Numbered from the stretch's first letter, positions 1 to 9,362 are shown. The stretch is 64,000 nucleotides of DNA from Pseudoalteromonas luteoviolacea (GCF_000814765.1 NZ_JWIC01000005.1:1-64000); one strand, 5' to 3'. Made by a program: numbers and translations. The notes: generated by a model from the letters alone, not told the origin.

Positions 1-2337
1 TTATTTAATGCATATGCCCCAGAGTTTGGCCAAAGTTTATCTTTGGTTGCCGAAATAGACTCTCACCTATTCTTATATCTGTTTTTGCCGACGCTCATTT
101 TTGAAAGCGCATTTGCCATGGAAGTGCATTTATTCCGCCGCATGTTTACACAAATCGCGATTTTAGCTGTCCCTGGTTTAATGCTGGCGATTTGGTTAAC
201 TGCAGAGCTCATATTTGCCATTGTACCCGATGGCTGGGGCTGGAGCTGGGCCATTTGCCTGATGTTTGGTGCTTTGATCAGTGCCACAGATCCGGTCGCT
301 GTCGTCGCGCTTTTAAAAGAAGTCAGCTCTCGAAAGCGCCTTGAAACCCTCATTGAAGGCGAGTCACTACTCAATGACGGTACCGCAATCGTATTCTTTT
401 CACTCTTTTTTGCGTGGGTTACCGCAACTTACAGTGGTGATATCAACGCTGGACTTTCATCGCCTTTACATGTCACTGGCGAGTTTTTGCAAGTTGTCTT
501 GGTGGGTCTGGCAATAGGCTTAGCCGTGGGTGGCCTATGTATTATGTGGATTGAGCATGTATTTAACGACCCAATGATCGAGATCTCTTTAACCATTGCG
601 GCAGCTTACTCAGTTTTTTTTATTGCGGAGAATTTTCACGTATCAGGAGTTGTTGCGGTTGTCACGTTAGCCATAATGTTTGCGAGTATCGGTCGAACGC
701 GGATCAGCCCTGAAGTCGCTGGATTTTTACATCATTTTTGGGAAATGATGGCCCATATGGCCAACACACTCATCTTTTTACTGGTTGGCATATTGGTCGC
801 TATCCGTGTACCACTGAATGATATGCAAGCATGGAAAATGCTGGCATTACTTTACGCTGGTATTTTAATCATTCGGGCACTCTCTATCACCGTGTGTATG
901 CCGGCCCTAACTAGATTAGGTATTGGTATTAATTTTCCAAAAGCCGCGGTGCTGTGCTGGGGTGGACTGCGCGGTGCGGTGTCATTAGCCTTGGCACTGG
1001 CCGTAGTCGCCAGTGATGTAATACCAAAAGAAATTGGTGATCGGGTGCTGTTTTTATGTGCAGGCATCGTGGTCTTAACCATTTTGGTTAATGGCTCCAC
1101 GATGGGCTGGTTACTTAAAATACTCGGCTTAAGCTCATTACCTCCGGCAAAGCAAGCGACCGTAGACAAAGCCCAAGGCACTATCAGTAATGAGCTACAC
1201 GAGATGCTGCCGGTGATGATGACCAACCCATTCTTGCAAGGCGCAGACTGGGAAACCGTGAAGCAAAAGTCGCAGCTACAAGTGCTCAATGAGACTGAAT
1301 CAAATAATAAAATAACCACAGACGAGCTCAACACGGCATACAAAAGACGACTGCTCGAGACTGAACGCAAACATTATTGGACGCAATTTGAACAAGGGAT
1401 GTTGAGCAAACAAGCTACTAGCAAGTTAGTCGAAGCAGTTGAATCTGCCCTTGACGGTGAGCCCCAAATTAGCCCAAGAACCTCCATTTATACGGTATGG
1501 CAAACCCCAAAATGGCTGCAACCACTTAGACAGTATTCATGGTTAAACAAGCTCTTATTGACCTTTTACTTTAAGAAGCTTGCCTTGGGTTACGACATTG
1601 CTCGGGGCTTTATGCACGCACAAGAGGCACTGCAAAGTCATGTCCAAACGTTAGCACCTAGCCAGTCTGCAGCTGATTTAGTGTTGAAAGATGTCAAAGA
1701 TAACAAAACACGTACACTAGAGCGCATGAATGAACTACACGAAAGTTTTCCAGAAATTATTCAATCCTTACAGACACAAGCTGCCACTAGGTTATTACTC
1801 AATCGCGAACGTGCAGTCATCAACGCACAACTTAAGCAAGCTGTGTTAGATAAACCCGAAGCACAAAGGTTATTAGCATGCGTTGAAGACAAGATGGCCA
1901 ATCTTCAAAATGAGTCAATCTTCAAAACGACCAAGCAACAGCAATTTACCAATGATATTCCTTGGGCTAAGAACTTACCGCTCACCACACGTGAAAAACT
2001 GTCCGCTTTTGTAGAACATCAGGTTTATGAAGCGCAGCAAGTAATTTGCAACGAAAATCAGCCGATGTCGAAAATTGGCGTTATTGTAAGAGGAAGCGTT
2101 AAAGAGCAATGGAACGTATCATCAGGTAATGACGTAAATCACACTTGTACAAATAAAGGGCCGGGCGAATCAATTGCTCTTACAGCATTGCTAAGCGGTG
2201 CATGCGCAACCGACATTACCAGTGACACACCCTGTGATATTATGTGGCTACCTTGTGATAAGCTTAAGCAATTAATGCAAAATGATAGCCAATTAACCCA
2301 AGTAGTTTGCAAGTTAATGCAAGAATATACTAACTAA
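1..2337 (+). CDS. Na+/H+ antiporter (NhaP/CPA1 type) with C-terminal cyclic-nucleotide-binding-like domain, 5' partial
   Basis: The frame is open to the left edge, so the true start lies outside the window; the first in-frame ATG (residues MEVHLF) is internal. The first ~370 residues form a many-helix membrane domain with CPA1 hallmarks: FLPTLIFESAF, an ATDPVAVVALLKE segment with the ion-binding Asp, EGESLLNDGTAIV, and GLRGAVSLALAL. A long cytosolic tail follows and ends in a beta-roll region resembling a cNMP-binding fold (KIGVIVRGSVKEQW, GPGESIALTALL). Known for the family: electroneutral exchange of Na+ (or K+) for H+ across the inner membrane, for pH and salt balance. A tail with such a domain suggests gating by a nucleotide or other ligand; that is inference. 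Family call is secure, ion specificity is not. Confidence 0.9.
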   Translation, partial: LFNAYAPEFGQSLSLVAEIDSHLFLYLFLPTLIFESAFAMEVHLFRRMFTQIAILAVPGLMLAIWLTAELIFAIVPDGWGWSWAICLMFGALISATDPVAVVALLKEVSSRKRLETLIEGESLLNDGTAIVFFSLFFAWVTATYSGDINAGLSSPLHVTGEFLQVVLVGLAIGLAVGGLCIMWIEHVFNDPMIEISLTIAAAYSVFFIAENFHVSGVVAVVTLAIMFASIGRTRISPEVAGFLHHFWEMMAHMANTLIFLLVGILVAIRVPLNDMQAWKMLALLYAGILIIRALSITVCMPALTRLGIGINFPKAAVLCWGGLRGAVSLALALAVVASDVIPKEIGDRVLFLCAGIVVLTILVNGSTMGWLLKILGLSSLPPAKQATVDKAQGTISNELHEMLPVMMTNPFLQGADWETVKQKSQLQVLNETESNNKITTDELNTAYKRRLLETERKHYWTQFEQGMLSKQATSKLVEAVESALDGEPQISPRTSIYTVWQTPKWLQPLRQYSWLNKLLLTFYFKKLALGYDIARGFMHAQEALQSHVQTLAPSQSAADLVLKDVKDNKTRTLERMNELHESFPEIIQSLQTQAATRLLLNRERAVINAQLKQAVLDKPEAQRLLACVEDKMANLQNESIFKTTKQQQFTNDIPWAKNLPLTTREKLSAFVEHQVYEAQQVICNENQPMSKIGVIVRGSVKEQWNVSSGNDVNHTCTNKGPGESIALTALLSGACATDITSDTPCDIMWLPCDKLKQLMQNDSQLTQVVCKLMQEYTN

Positions 2338-2342
2338 TTGTT

Positions 2343-2843
2343 TTAGATATCCGTTTCGCTATTACGTTTTAGCTGCTCAATTAACTGCATAACAGAGTGT
2401 TGGCTATAGACTTTGATGCCTTTGGATCTGAGCAGTTGTGCAGTGACGCCAGCACCGTTTACTTTCTTACCAGAAAAAGTGCCATCATATATTTTTTCAC
2501 TTCCGCAAGATGGGCTACCCTCTGCCAAAACCGCGAATTTTATTTGTTGTTGCAAACAAATTTGCAGCGCTTGATACGCACCATCTAAAAAAGCATCGGT
2601 CACATCGACTCCATCATCTCCGACAACACGCGCTTGTTGGTGGATGACATCACGCCCTTCGCCTCCGATAATTTCCGCAGGCGCTCTAGGTATCGGTAAA
2701 CCAGCAGAGACTTCTGGACAAAAACCAACAAGCTTAACGTTTAAATCTAACCAACGCTTATCTGACTCATCCAGCGATAAGTTACTTCCGTTATACCTCA
2801 CTTTATTACCCATTAAACAGGCGCTTACAAAGACCTTTTGCAT
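2343..2843 (-). CDS. DUF523 family protein
   Basis: A 166-residue protein with the DUF523 signature: N-terminal VSACLMGNKVRYNG, then FCPEVSAGLPIPRAPAEI, and a Cys-containing EGSPSCGSEKIYDG segment. Length is normal for the stand-alone family. The conserved Cys residues hint at metal or thiol chemistry, but no function is established that I can state. It converges on the antiporter gene, the two stop codons lying 5 bases apart. The start is the ATG giving MQKVFVSA; an ATG-proximal TGGAGT could serve as a ribosome site. Confidence 0.85.
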   Translation of the reverse strand: MQKVFVSACLMGNKVRYNGSNLSLDESDKRWLDLNVKLVGFCPEVSAGLPIPRAPAEIIGGEGRDVIHQQARVVGDDGVDVTDAFLDGAYQALQICLQQQIKFAVLAEGSPSCGSEKIYDGTFSGKKVNGAGVTAQLLRSKGIKVYSQHSVMQLIEQLKRNSETDI

Positions 2844-3021
2844 CCATACTCCAGATTAAATACTGCACTAACTTCTATTTACCCATAAAAAGTACACCGA
2901 GTTCATTATAGTAGAGTAATTATTTAACACTAAAGAAATATTTATTCTTTTAATAGATAATAAACAACTTAAACCACCTAATTCATAGCATTATAAAACA
3001 ACAACATGCAACTTTGATCCT

Positions 3022-3041
3022 ATTTTGCATACGTATTCAAT
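3022..3041. promoter_or_regulatory. Operator-like element upstream of the first amylase
   Basis: The 20-mer ATTTTGCATACGTATTCAAT ends 58 bases before the amylase start. The identical 20-mer occurs at 5164-5183, 59 bases before the second amylase. Its core ATACGTAT is palindromic, as in LacI-family operators. Maltose/starch control by a LacI-type regulator is inference; no regulator gene is in the window. Confidence 0.6.
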
Positions 3042-3098
3042 GGAATGTTCCTCAAAGCACCTTATATTGTAAAACTCATGTAAATGAGAGGCACAATA

Positions 3099-5113
3099 AT
3101 GAAAAATATAATACTACCAATCGTCGCAAGTGTTTCGGTACTTGCATCAAACTGCACCTATGCTACGCCTAGTAACACGGGTGCACCCACGACATTTGTT
3201 CACCTGTTTGAGTGGTCTTGGCCTGATGTCGCCAAAGAATGTGAAACCTTTTTAGGGCCACAAGGCTATGCGGCAGTTCAGGTTTCACCGCCGAGTGAAC
3301 ATATCACCGGGAGTCAATGGTGGACAAGATATCAACCTGTTAGCTATCAACTTGTCAGTCGCGGCGGAGATAGAGCTGCGTTCATCGACATGGTTTCTCG
3401 ATGTAAAGCTGTAGGGGTCGATATTTATGTTGATGCGGTGATAAATCATATGGCACACGGAAGCGGTACCGGGGTCGCAGGCAGTCAGTTTGGTAACAAA
3501 CAATACCCCATCTACAGCTCAAATAACTTCCATCAAACCTGTGCAATTAACCCTGAAGATTACGGCAATAACCCGTGGCGCGTGCAGCATTGTGAATTAG
3601 TGGGATTGCACGACTTGGACACCGATGCACCTTATGTGCAGTCGCAGCTTGCAAATTACTTAAATGACTTGCTCGATATTGGCGTAGCGGGTTTTCGTTT
3701 GGATGCAAGCAAGCATATGCCTGCAAACGACATCGGCGATATTCTCGGTAAACTCAATAAGCAATCTGTGGTGTTTCAAGAGGTCATAGAATCAAAGGGG
3801 GTGAAGCAGTTCAAGCGTCTGAATACTTTCAAAATGGCTTAGTCACTGAGTTCAAATACAGCATTAAACTCAGCGAAACATTTAAAACAGGCCCAGCTTG
3901 CTTGGCTTAAATCTTTTGGTGAGCAATGGGGCTTTATGCCAAGCTATAAAGCCGTTGTATTTTCTGATAACCATGACAATCAACGCGGGCATGGCGGTGC
4001 AGGCTCTATTGTCACCTTCCACGACGGTAAACTATATGAACTGGCCAATGTGTTCATGCTTACCTACCCCTATGGCTATCCAAAAGTAATGTCTAGCTAT
4101 GAATTTAATGGCAATACCGATGCCGGCGGTCCAACGGTACCCGTTCATCAAGGTAATAATCTAAATTGCAACGCACAGCAATGGCAATGTGAGCACAGAA
4201 AGCCCTTTATTGCAGGCGCAATGCGCTTTAGAAATCATACCAATGATGGACTGGTCAGTACAAAATTGGTGGGACAATAGCAATAACCAAATTGCTTTTT
4301 CGCGCGGGTAATTTAGGGTTTGTGGCCATCAATAGAGAATCGAACAATATGAATGTGAGGTTGGCAACCGGTCTTCCTGCGGGCACATATTGTGACGAGC
4401 TTTCTGGCGGTAAAACTTCGGGATATTGCAATGGCAGAGCAATTACGGTTGATGGCGATGGGACTGCTCAAATATCACTATCCTCTATGGATGCAATCGC
4501 GATCCATCACCAAAGTATGACTACAGATACCCCTAATGACGGCGACGAAGATTGGCAAAGAACGGTTGTATTTATAAAGGCACAAACACAAAGCGGCCAA
4601 GATATGTTTGTACGCGGCGGCTTGGACCACAATGCAGCGTCACAACGAGGATTGCAATGCGACCAAAACCCCATACTTTGCCAAATTCCAATTAGACATC
4701 TAAACCTCAGAAATCAAACCACTGCACCATGGAAATCAGGAGATACCTACCTAGACTGGCAGGCAACTGAGCCTGATCAATCAATTCATGCCCAAGGGAC
4801 TGCTTTAGATTGGACAACCAATATTTGGCCTGCAAATTGGGGCGAAAAGAAAACCTACGATCTTCATGGATTTGGTGAGTCGGGTTTAAACCAATGGGGA
4901 CCACACTACTGGAAACTTGATGTAGAAATGGATTGCAATCAAACTCACCAAGGCTGGTTTGAGCTAAAAGCATTTGTCAAAAATGGTCAAGGATGGGAAA
5001 GTGATATTCTTCAAGCAAACCGACCTTATGCTAGCAATAACCACTTCGCGCAGTGTGGCAAACTAAACGTATTTGAGTTTGGTAAAAACACACACCTCAT
5101 ACAGGCTCTCTAG
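3099..5113 (+). pseudogene. Chloride-dependent alpha-amylase (AHA type) with C-terminal secretion propeptide, four frameshifts
   Basis: Read across four frame changes this is a full-length homologue of the intact amylase at 5242-6657. The start is ATG 3099 (AGAGG upstream, then a signal peptide). The shifts, inferred by aligning with the neighbour copy, are: one G lost in the run at 3797-3801; one extra C near 3892-3894; one extra A at 4262-4265; one extra G at 4306-4308. With these corrected the length becomes divisible by three (about 670 aa). Catalytic motifs are present in their frames: [16 protein letters not shown] and DNHDNQRGH. After the catalytic barrel a ~195-residue tail (about 4520-5113) resembles the C-terminal propeptide of the Pseudoalteromonas haloplanktis amylase precursor. 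As written it cannot make enzyme. Sequencing or assembly error is a real alternative because every shift is a +/-1 change in a base run. Confidence 0.85.
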
Positions 5114-5141
5114 TGTTAAGATAACACCTTAAAATTTGTGT

Positions 5142-5169
5142 ATGGCAACCGTTTTTGGTTGCCATTTTG
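5142..5169 (+). terminator. Terminator after the first amylase
   Basis: Inverted repeat ATGGCAACC (5142-5150) and GGTTGCCAT (5157-5165) with a T-rich loop, followed by a short T run. It directly abuts the operator-like element of the next gene, so the two amylases look like separate transcription units. Confidence 0.55.
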
Positions 5170-5183
5170 CATACGTATTCAAT
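5164..5183. promoter_or_regulatory. Operator-like element upstream of the second amylase
   Basis: Exact copy of the 20-mer at 3022-3041 (core ATACGTAT), 59 bases before the start codon at 5242. The sequence around it has diverged much more, so selection for a regulator site is likely. Confidence 0.6.
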
Positions 5184-5241
5184 ACGATTATTCCCATAAG
5201 ACCGATATATTGTCTTTCTCAAAGAAATGAGAAATATAAGA

Positions 5242-6657
5242 ATGAAAAATAACCGACTCCCTACTCTAGCTGGACTTGCACTCATTGCATCTTCCAACGT
5301 GAATGCATCAGGGCATACCCCTACCACATTTGTACATTTGTTTGAGTGGTCTTGGCCCGATATTGCCACTGAATGCGAGACATTTTTAGGACCTCAAGGT
5401 TATAAAGCGGTTCAAGTGTCACCGCCTAATGAACATATCGCAGGCGATCAGTGGTGGACAAGATATCAGCCCGTCACTTATGAAATAAACAGTCGCAGTG
5501 GCGACAAAGCGCAATTTGTCGATATGATTAAGCGATGCAAAGCGCAAGGCGTGGACATCTATGTCGATGCAGTGATTAATCACATGGCCCACGGTAGCGG
5601 TAAAAGTATTACTGGCAAGTCGTATGGCAATAAGCACTACCCCATTTACTCTCCTAAAGATTTCCACAAACCCTGTACTATCAATGGCACTGACTACGTA
5701 AATAACGCGTGGCGCGTGCAAAACTGTGAACTGGTTGGCCTACATGATTTAAATACTGACTCTATCGGTGTTCAGGCAAAAATCGCCAGTTACCTAAACA
5801 AACTTACAGGCTTAGGCGTGGCAGGATTCAGACTTGATGCCAGTAAACATATGCCCACTGAGGATATCGCCGCAATTTTAAAACAGCTCAATGACTCACC
5901 GCTTATTTTTCAAGAAGTCATAGATCAAGGGGGAGAAGCAATCTCATCAGTGCCGTATCTCAGCAACGGTATGGTCACAGAGTTCAAATACAGCGTCAAA
6001 CTGAGCCATGTTTTTAAACAAGGGGAACTGGCTTCACTGAAAACCTTTGTTAAGGACTGGGGTTTAATACCCAGTGAAAAAGCCATTATATTCACAGACA
6101 ACCACGATAACCAGCGCGGTCACGGTGGTGCTGGCGACATCGTCACGTTTAAAGATAAAACACTGTATGACCTTGCTAACGTATTTATGTTGGCCTATCC
6201 GTATGGTTATCCAAAAGTGATGTCCAGTTATGAATTTAATGGCGATACTGATGCTGGCGGACCAAAAGTGCCTGTTCACCAATCTGGTAAACTCAACTGC
6301 CAAGACACCTTGTGGCAATGTGAACATAGAAAACCCATGATCGCCGGCGCAATGCGTTTTAGAAGTTACACGGCCGACAATCCAACCATTTCAAATTGGT
6401 GGGACAATGGTAAAAACCAAATTGCGTTTTCACGCGGAGATCTTGGGTTTGTCGCGATTAATCGCGAAGATAAAATGATGTATGCCACGTTTCAAACCGG
6501 TTTACTACCCGGCACATATTGTGATGAGTTGAGCATGGATACCAATCAAGGGCCGTGTATAGGGAAATCTATCACTGTAAAGCAAGACGGTACTGCTTTA
6601 ATACAACTAAAACCGATGGATGCAATCGCCATACATCACCTTGCAAGATTGAAGTAG
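5242..6657 (+). CDS. Secreted chloride-dependent alpha-amylase (GH13, AHA type)
   Basis: Hydrolyses internal alpha-1,4 bonds of starch or glycogen outside the cell. From ATG 5242 (preferred over 5227 by alignment with the upstream copy) the protein is 471 aa: a 25-residue signal peptide, then mature sequence from [11 protein letters not shown]. Active-site residues are all visible: nucleophile D199 (FRLDASKH), acid/base E225 (FQEVID) and D289 (DNHDNQRGH). With 25 residues subtracted these match D174, E200 and D264 of the haloplanktis enzyme. The chloride ligands also match: R197, N287 and K325 (YPKVMSS), so activation by chloride is expected. The protein stops right after the C-terminal beta domain; the ~195-residue propeptide seen behind the upstream copy is absent. 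Its own upstream operator-like site suggests maltose/starch control. Confidence 0.95.
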   Translation: MKNNRLPTLAGLALIASSNVNASGHTPTTFVHLFEWSWPDIATECETFLGPQGYKAVQVSPPNEHIAGDQWWTRYQPVTYEINSRSGDKAQFVDMIKRCKAQGVDIYVDAVINHMAHGSGKSITGKSYGNKHYPIYSPKDFHKPCTINGTDYVNNAWRVQNCELVGLHDLNTDSIGVQAKIASYLNKLTGLGVAGFRLDASKHMPTEDIAAILKQLNDSPLIFQEVIDQGGEAISSVPYLSNGMVTEFKYSVKLSHVFKQGELASLKTFVKDWGLIPSEKAIIFTDNHDNQRGHGGAGDIVTFKDKTLYDLANVFMLAYPYGYPKVMSSYEFNGDTDAGGPKVPVHQSGKLNCQDTLWQCEHRKPMIAGAMRFRSYTADNPTISNWWDNGKNQIAFSRGDLGFVAINREDKMMYATFQTGLLPGTYCDELSMDTNQGPCIGKSITVKQDGTALIQLKPMDAIAIHHLARLK

Positions 6658-6740
6658 TATGGCCTTGGTGCAAAGCGCTATCGTACGAAAGGTTAATGAC
6701 ACAGCACGAAGCGCTGACATTCTTTTCGCGCAAGGTGATT

Positions 6741-6910
6741 AACGTGCAAAATGTAACGACTGCGAGCGAAGCGAGTACGTTCAATTTGCGCAAGGTGAAT
6801 ATCGTGTGAAAGGCTAATGATACAGCGCGAAGCGCTGACATTCTTTTCGCGCAAGGTGAAGTGAGCAATTTAACCAAAGGTAGTCGTTACGCCCCTATTA
6901 AACCAAAGCA
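6741..6910. repeat. 170-bp repeat module, left copy
   Basis: This segment recurs in the same orientation at 10671-10841 with only scattered differences. It holds stretches such as GCGAGCGAAGCGAGTACG and GCGCGAAGCGCT. A partial, more diverged piece of it precedes at about 6684-6738. It leads straight into the 152-bp tandem units. No coding frame in it looks real. Confidence 0.8.
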
Positions 6911-7577
6911 GATTCTCTCTATGTCATTCCGGACTTGCTCCGGAAACCATAGAATAGTCAAAGAAAAATTGATCCTGAATCAAGTTCAGGATGACGGATT
7001 TGGAGATTGGTGTATTACCAATAAGAAATCAACATCATGACACCGCAATTAATTTTGAGCATGTTCTCTCTACGTCATTCCGGACTTGCTCCGAAAACCA
7101 TAGAATAGTCACAGAAAAAATAGATCCTGAATCAAGTTCAGGATGACGGATTTGGAGATTGGTGTATTACCGATAAGAAATCGACATCATGACACCGCAA
7201 TTAATTTTGAGCATGTTCTCTCTACGTCATTCCGGACTTGCTCCGGAAACCATAGAATAGTCACAGAAAAAATAGATCCTGAATCAAGTTCAGGATGACG
7301 GATTTGGAGATTGGTGTATTACCGATAAGAAATCGACATCATGACACCGCAATTAATTTTGAGCATGTTCTCTCTACGTCATTCCGGATTTGCTCCGGAA
7401 ACCATAGAATAGTCACAGAAAAAATAGATCCTGAATCAAGTTCAGGATGACGGATTTGGAGATTGGTGTATTACCGATAAGAAATCAACATCATGACACC
7501 GCAATTAATTTTGAACATGTTCTCTCTATGTCATTCCGGACTTGCTCCGGAAACCATAGAATAGTCACAGAAAAAAT
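6911..7577. repeat. Tandem array of five 152-bp REP-like units (left array)
   Basis: The motif TCATTCCGGA recurs at 6924, 7075, 7227, 7379 and 7531 (the fourth with one change), giving a period of 151-152 bp. Each complete unit carries two hairpins: TCCGGA-loop-TCCGGA and TCCTGAAT-CAA-GTTCAGGA. The fifth unit is cut short at about 7577, where cassette DNA begins. The unit is far longer than a CRISPR repeat and there are no unique spacers. This resembles a BIME-type array of paired REP palindromes. Confidence 0.85.
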
Positions 7578-7582
7578 GAAAA

Positions 7583-7640
7583 CTGTGAAGCGGAGCGAAA
7601 CCGAGCTAAGCTTTAGCATTCCCGCTTTAATAACATGTTA
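7583..7640 (-). other. Possible truncated attC site at the end of the cassette array
   Basis: On the minus strand, just after the stop of the 94-aa cassette protein, comes ATAACATGTTATTAAAGCGG, similar to the left end (R'' side) of the other attC-like sites here. The expected right-hand GGCGTTATG end is missing because the sequence passes into the REP-like array. It is therefore at best half a site. Confidence 0.3.
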
Positions 7641-7646
7641 TATGTA

Positions 7647-7931
7647 CTAAATACCCACAAATATTAGAAATAAAAAAGTCAGTGTTAGAGTAAAGTTCAA
7701 GTACAGTGCGCACTTAATATTTGTTTGTTTAACAAAACGCCAAATTTTAGGGTTATATAGAAAGTTGGTTGCTTTTTTTTGGTGCTCCCATTTTGAGCTA
7801 AAGGCAACACCACCATATAACTTCGTTGCCAATTTAGGGCTTAGTCTTCTGAAGCTAGATAATATATAAAATTGCAATAAAACAGAACTGAAACCGATAA
7901 TTATTGGTGAATATTCGAACATAAAGAACAT
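7647..7931 (-). CDS. Hypothetical membrane protein in a gene cassette
   Basis: About 94 aa from the ATG at 7931 (a TTG one codon earlier is also possible). An N-terminal hydrophobic stretch (IIIGFSSVLLQFYIL) and a C-terminal one (LYLNFTLTLTFLFLIFVGI) flank a basic middle with SSKWEHQKKATNFLY. Two membrane segments with a cytosolic or periplasmic loop are likely. I do not recognise a family with a known function. Its start lies about 20 bases after the GTTATA cassette boundary, typical for integron cassettes. Most likely a cassette-borne small membrane protein. Confidence 0.6.
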   Translation of the reverse strand: MFFMFEYSPIIIGFSSVLLQFYILSSFRRLSPKLATKLYGGVAFSSKWEHQKKATNFLYNPKIWRFVKQTNIKCALYLNFTLTLTFLFLIFVGI

Positions 7932-8194
7932 CAAACCTTAGAGTGTATATAACGCCTTAATAAACGGCGAAAAATAGCAGGATAAACTAAGCGAAGAATG
8001 AGCGAAAGCCTGCTGTTTTGCGTCCAAAAGCAAAAGTGAACCACGAACAAACGAAAACTAAAACGGACATTTCCAATGTACTCGCCTTGTTCAATCGCTT
8101 TTTCACAAGCATAAATCAAATTTCTTAAACCAGATTCATCACCAACAATATGGTGATCTATTTGAAAATCACTTCCATCTTTTAATTGAGGCAT
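7931..8194 (-). CDS. Cassette ORF, probably truncated and fused into its attC site
   Basis: The ATG at 8194 has a good ribosome site (AGGAAAGACT before it). The first ~44 residues (MPQLKDGSDFQ ... ACEKAIEQGEYIGN) are polar and protein-like. The rest (FSFRLFVVHFCFWTQ ...) is translated from what looks like attC DNA and ends by overlapping the next ORF. The simplest reading is a gene whose 3' part was lost. Family unknown to me. The intact form may be a longer cassette protein carried by other strains. Confidence 0.45.
   Translation of the reverse strand: MPQLKDGSDFQIDHHIVGDESGLRNLIYACEKAIEQGEYIGNVRFSFRLFVVHFCFWTQNSRLSLILRLVYPAIFRRLLRRYIHSKV
7948..8070 (-). other. Degenerate attC-like site
   Basis: The minus strand ends in AAGGCGTTATATAC, the expected right end of an attC site (cut point in G/TT). 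Inside, AGCAGG and CCTGCT can pair as a stem. The left partner that should read like TAACAAACG is not visible: the sequence there is coding for the preceding ORF. It looks like a site that lost one arm. Confidence 0.4.
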
Positions 8195-8230
8195 AGTCTT
8201 TCCTAATCAGCAGACCAAAATTCTTAGTAC

Positions 8231-8326
8231 ATAACGTCGTTGCAACCAGCTAATAATAGTTGGTGATAATTTGTGAGGCACGAACAAAGCCAACTGTTTT
8301 TGTACGACTTGAATGACTTGTTATGC
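8231..8326 (-). other. attC recombination site (cassette boundary)
   Basis: On the minus strand it begins CATAACAAGTCATTCAAGTC and ends TTGCAACGACGTTATG, about 96 bp apart, with internal complementary stretches (CCAACTAT region). The stop codon of the 220-aa gene (TAA) lies inside the left end, as is usual in cassettes. It matches the layout of the other sites at 9005-9114 and 9363-9468. Confidence 0.7.
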
Positions 8327-8983
8327 ACCCATTTCTACTAGGTACTTACCTTTTATTTCTTTCACTTTAAGACTTTGGTTTATCTCTTGCATCTTTGCTA
8401 GTTGGGCGCGATTCATGAAATTATTTTTGAATATATCCCGGTAGCCACCATTTTCATAATCATCCAACCATGCCAAATGCTCATATGAAACTTTAACAGA
8501 CAACCCTCCCAGAATTCCCTTTTTAATCTTTGTTTCCGTGCTAATGTTATACCCAGCTTCGATTTCTAGTTCATATGCATAGCTAATGACACAACTACAT
8601 ATCAAATCACGAATTACCTTTTCAAAAGTTAAATCGTAATCCTTCGGGTTATACCAAATAATTAATTCACTATACGCATGTTCATTGTAAACTGCATTAA
8701 ATAAGAGTTCGAATCCTACAACATTTTCAGTAACACCACTTAAAGCATAATATTTATCGTGCCCATGTTTTTCGAGTTTATTTCTAAGAGCTTGAATGCC
8801 ACAAGATGAGCCTTTTCTTATCCCATAAGGACCGCCGATATCAAAATCCAATGGTATTTGTAAATTATTCTCGAAAAATAACAGAATGAAGTCCATCAAC
8901 TTAGGTCTATCTATTTTATTCTGGTCATCGTCAATAATATAGAATTTATAAACTTTGAATTTTTCACTTTTCTTGAAAAACAC
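8321..8983 (-). CDS. Hypothetical 220-aa protein in a gene cassette
   Basis: A soluble, acidic/aromatic-rich protein with no signal peptide or membrane segment. Visible features: FYIIDDDQNKIDRPKLMDFI near the start, a central GIRKGSSCGIQALRN, and a C-terminal KMQEINQSLKVKEIKG. I do not recognise the family. The reading frame is intact, opens close after a GTTATG cassette boundary and closes inside its own attC, so it is a bona fide cassette gene. Its AT-rich codon use differs from the chromosomal genes nearby. Immunity or phage-defence roles are common for such cassettes but nothing here shows one. Confidence 0.7.
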   Translation of the reverse strand: MFFKKSEKFKVYKFYIIDDDQNKIDRPKLMDFILLFFENNLQIPLDFDIGGPYGIRKGSSCGIQALRNKLEKHGHDKYYALSGVTENVVGFELLFNAVYNEHAYSELIIWYNPKDYDLTFEKVIRDLICSCVISYAYELEIEAGYNISTETKIKKGILGGLSVKVSYEHLAWLDDYENGGYRDIFKNNFMNRAQLAKMQEINQSLKVKEIKGKYLVEMGA

Positions 8984-9004
8984 AGCTTAACTCCCATAAG
9001 GTGC

Positions 9005-9114
9005 ATAACGCCCCGCTAACCCCAGACAAATACGGATATTGCCTTGAAATAAAATGAGCGAAGCGAATCACAAGGCAGCTGGAGTTTTGAGCTTCTGTTC
9101 AAGCGGTTTGTTAT
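9005..9114 (-). other. attC recombination site
   Basis: The minus strand reads CATAACAAACCGCTTGAAC at one end and GGGTTAGCGGGGCGTTATG at the other, about 110 bp apart. The outer arms are imperfect complements (ACCGCTTGAAC against GGTTAGCGGG), like Vibrio-type VCR sites. It closes the cassette with the broken small gene and opens the one holding the 220-aa gene. Confidence 0.75.
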
Positions 9115-9124
9115 GTGTTTATTT

Positions 9125-9355
9125 CTAATTCTTTAAAGTAGGTTTCGAAAAGCAGGTCTGCCTCTCATCTAGTGATAAATAATTTAAAACATGTCCTAAT
9201 TATTAGACTGTATTCCACGCTAAATGATGTGTTGTATCAATTGTGAATTTAACCCACCAACTTTCTTTCTCTTCAGAGCCATGCACTATCACACCTGTGA
9301 CAGAGGGTACTTTTTCTAAGAACTCAATTAATTTTGAAAATGCTCGACTATCCAT
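9125..9355 (-). pseudogene. Broken cassette gene (small conserved cassette protein)
   Basis: From ATG 9355 a 50-residue product reads MDSRAFSKLIEFLEKV ... LAWNTV and stops at 9203. The same frame then continues, after two adjacent stop codons, as LGHVLNYLSLDERQTCFSKP before a final stop at 9125. The part after the stops looks like a natural continuation of the same protein (a ...ELGHVLNYLSLDER... style cassette protein as I recall it from marine integrons). So the gene has at least one nonsense change and a shortened tail. It lies wholly between two attC sites. Confidence 0.55.
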
Positions 9356-9362
9356 AATTCAC

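Noticed and set aside
852..1370. 172-codon minus-strand frame inside the antiporter gene
   Set aside because: Antisense shadow of a conserved membrane domain; no start signals.
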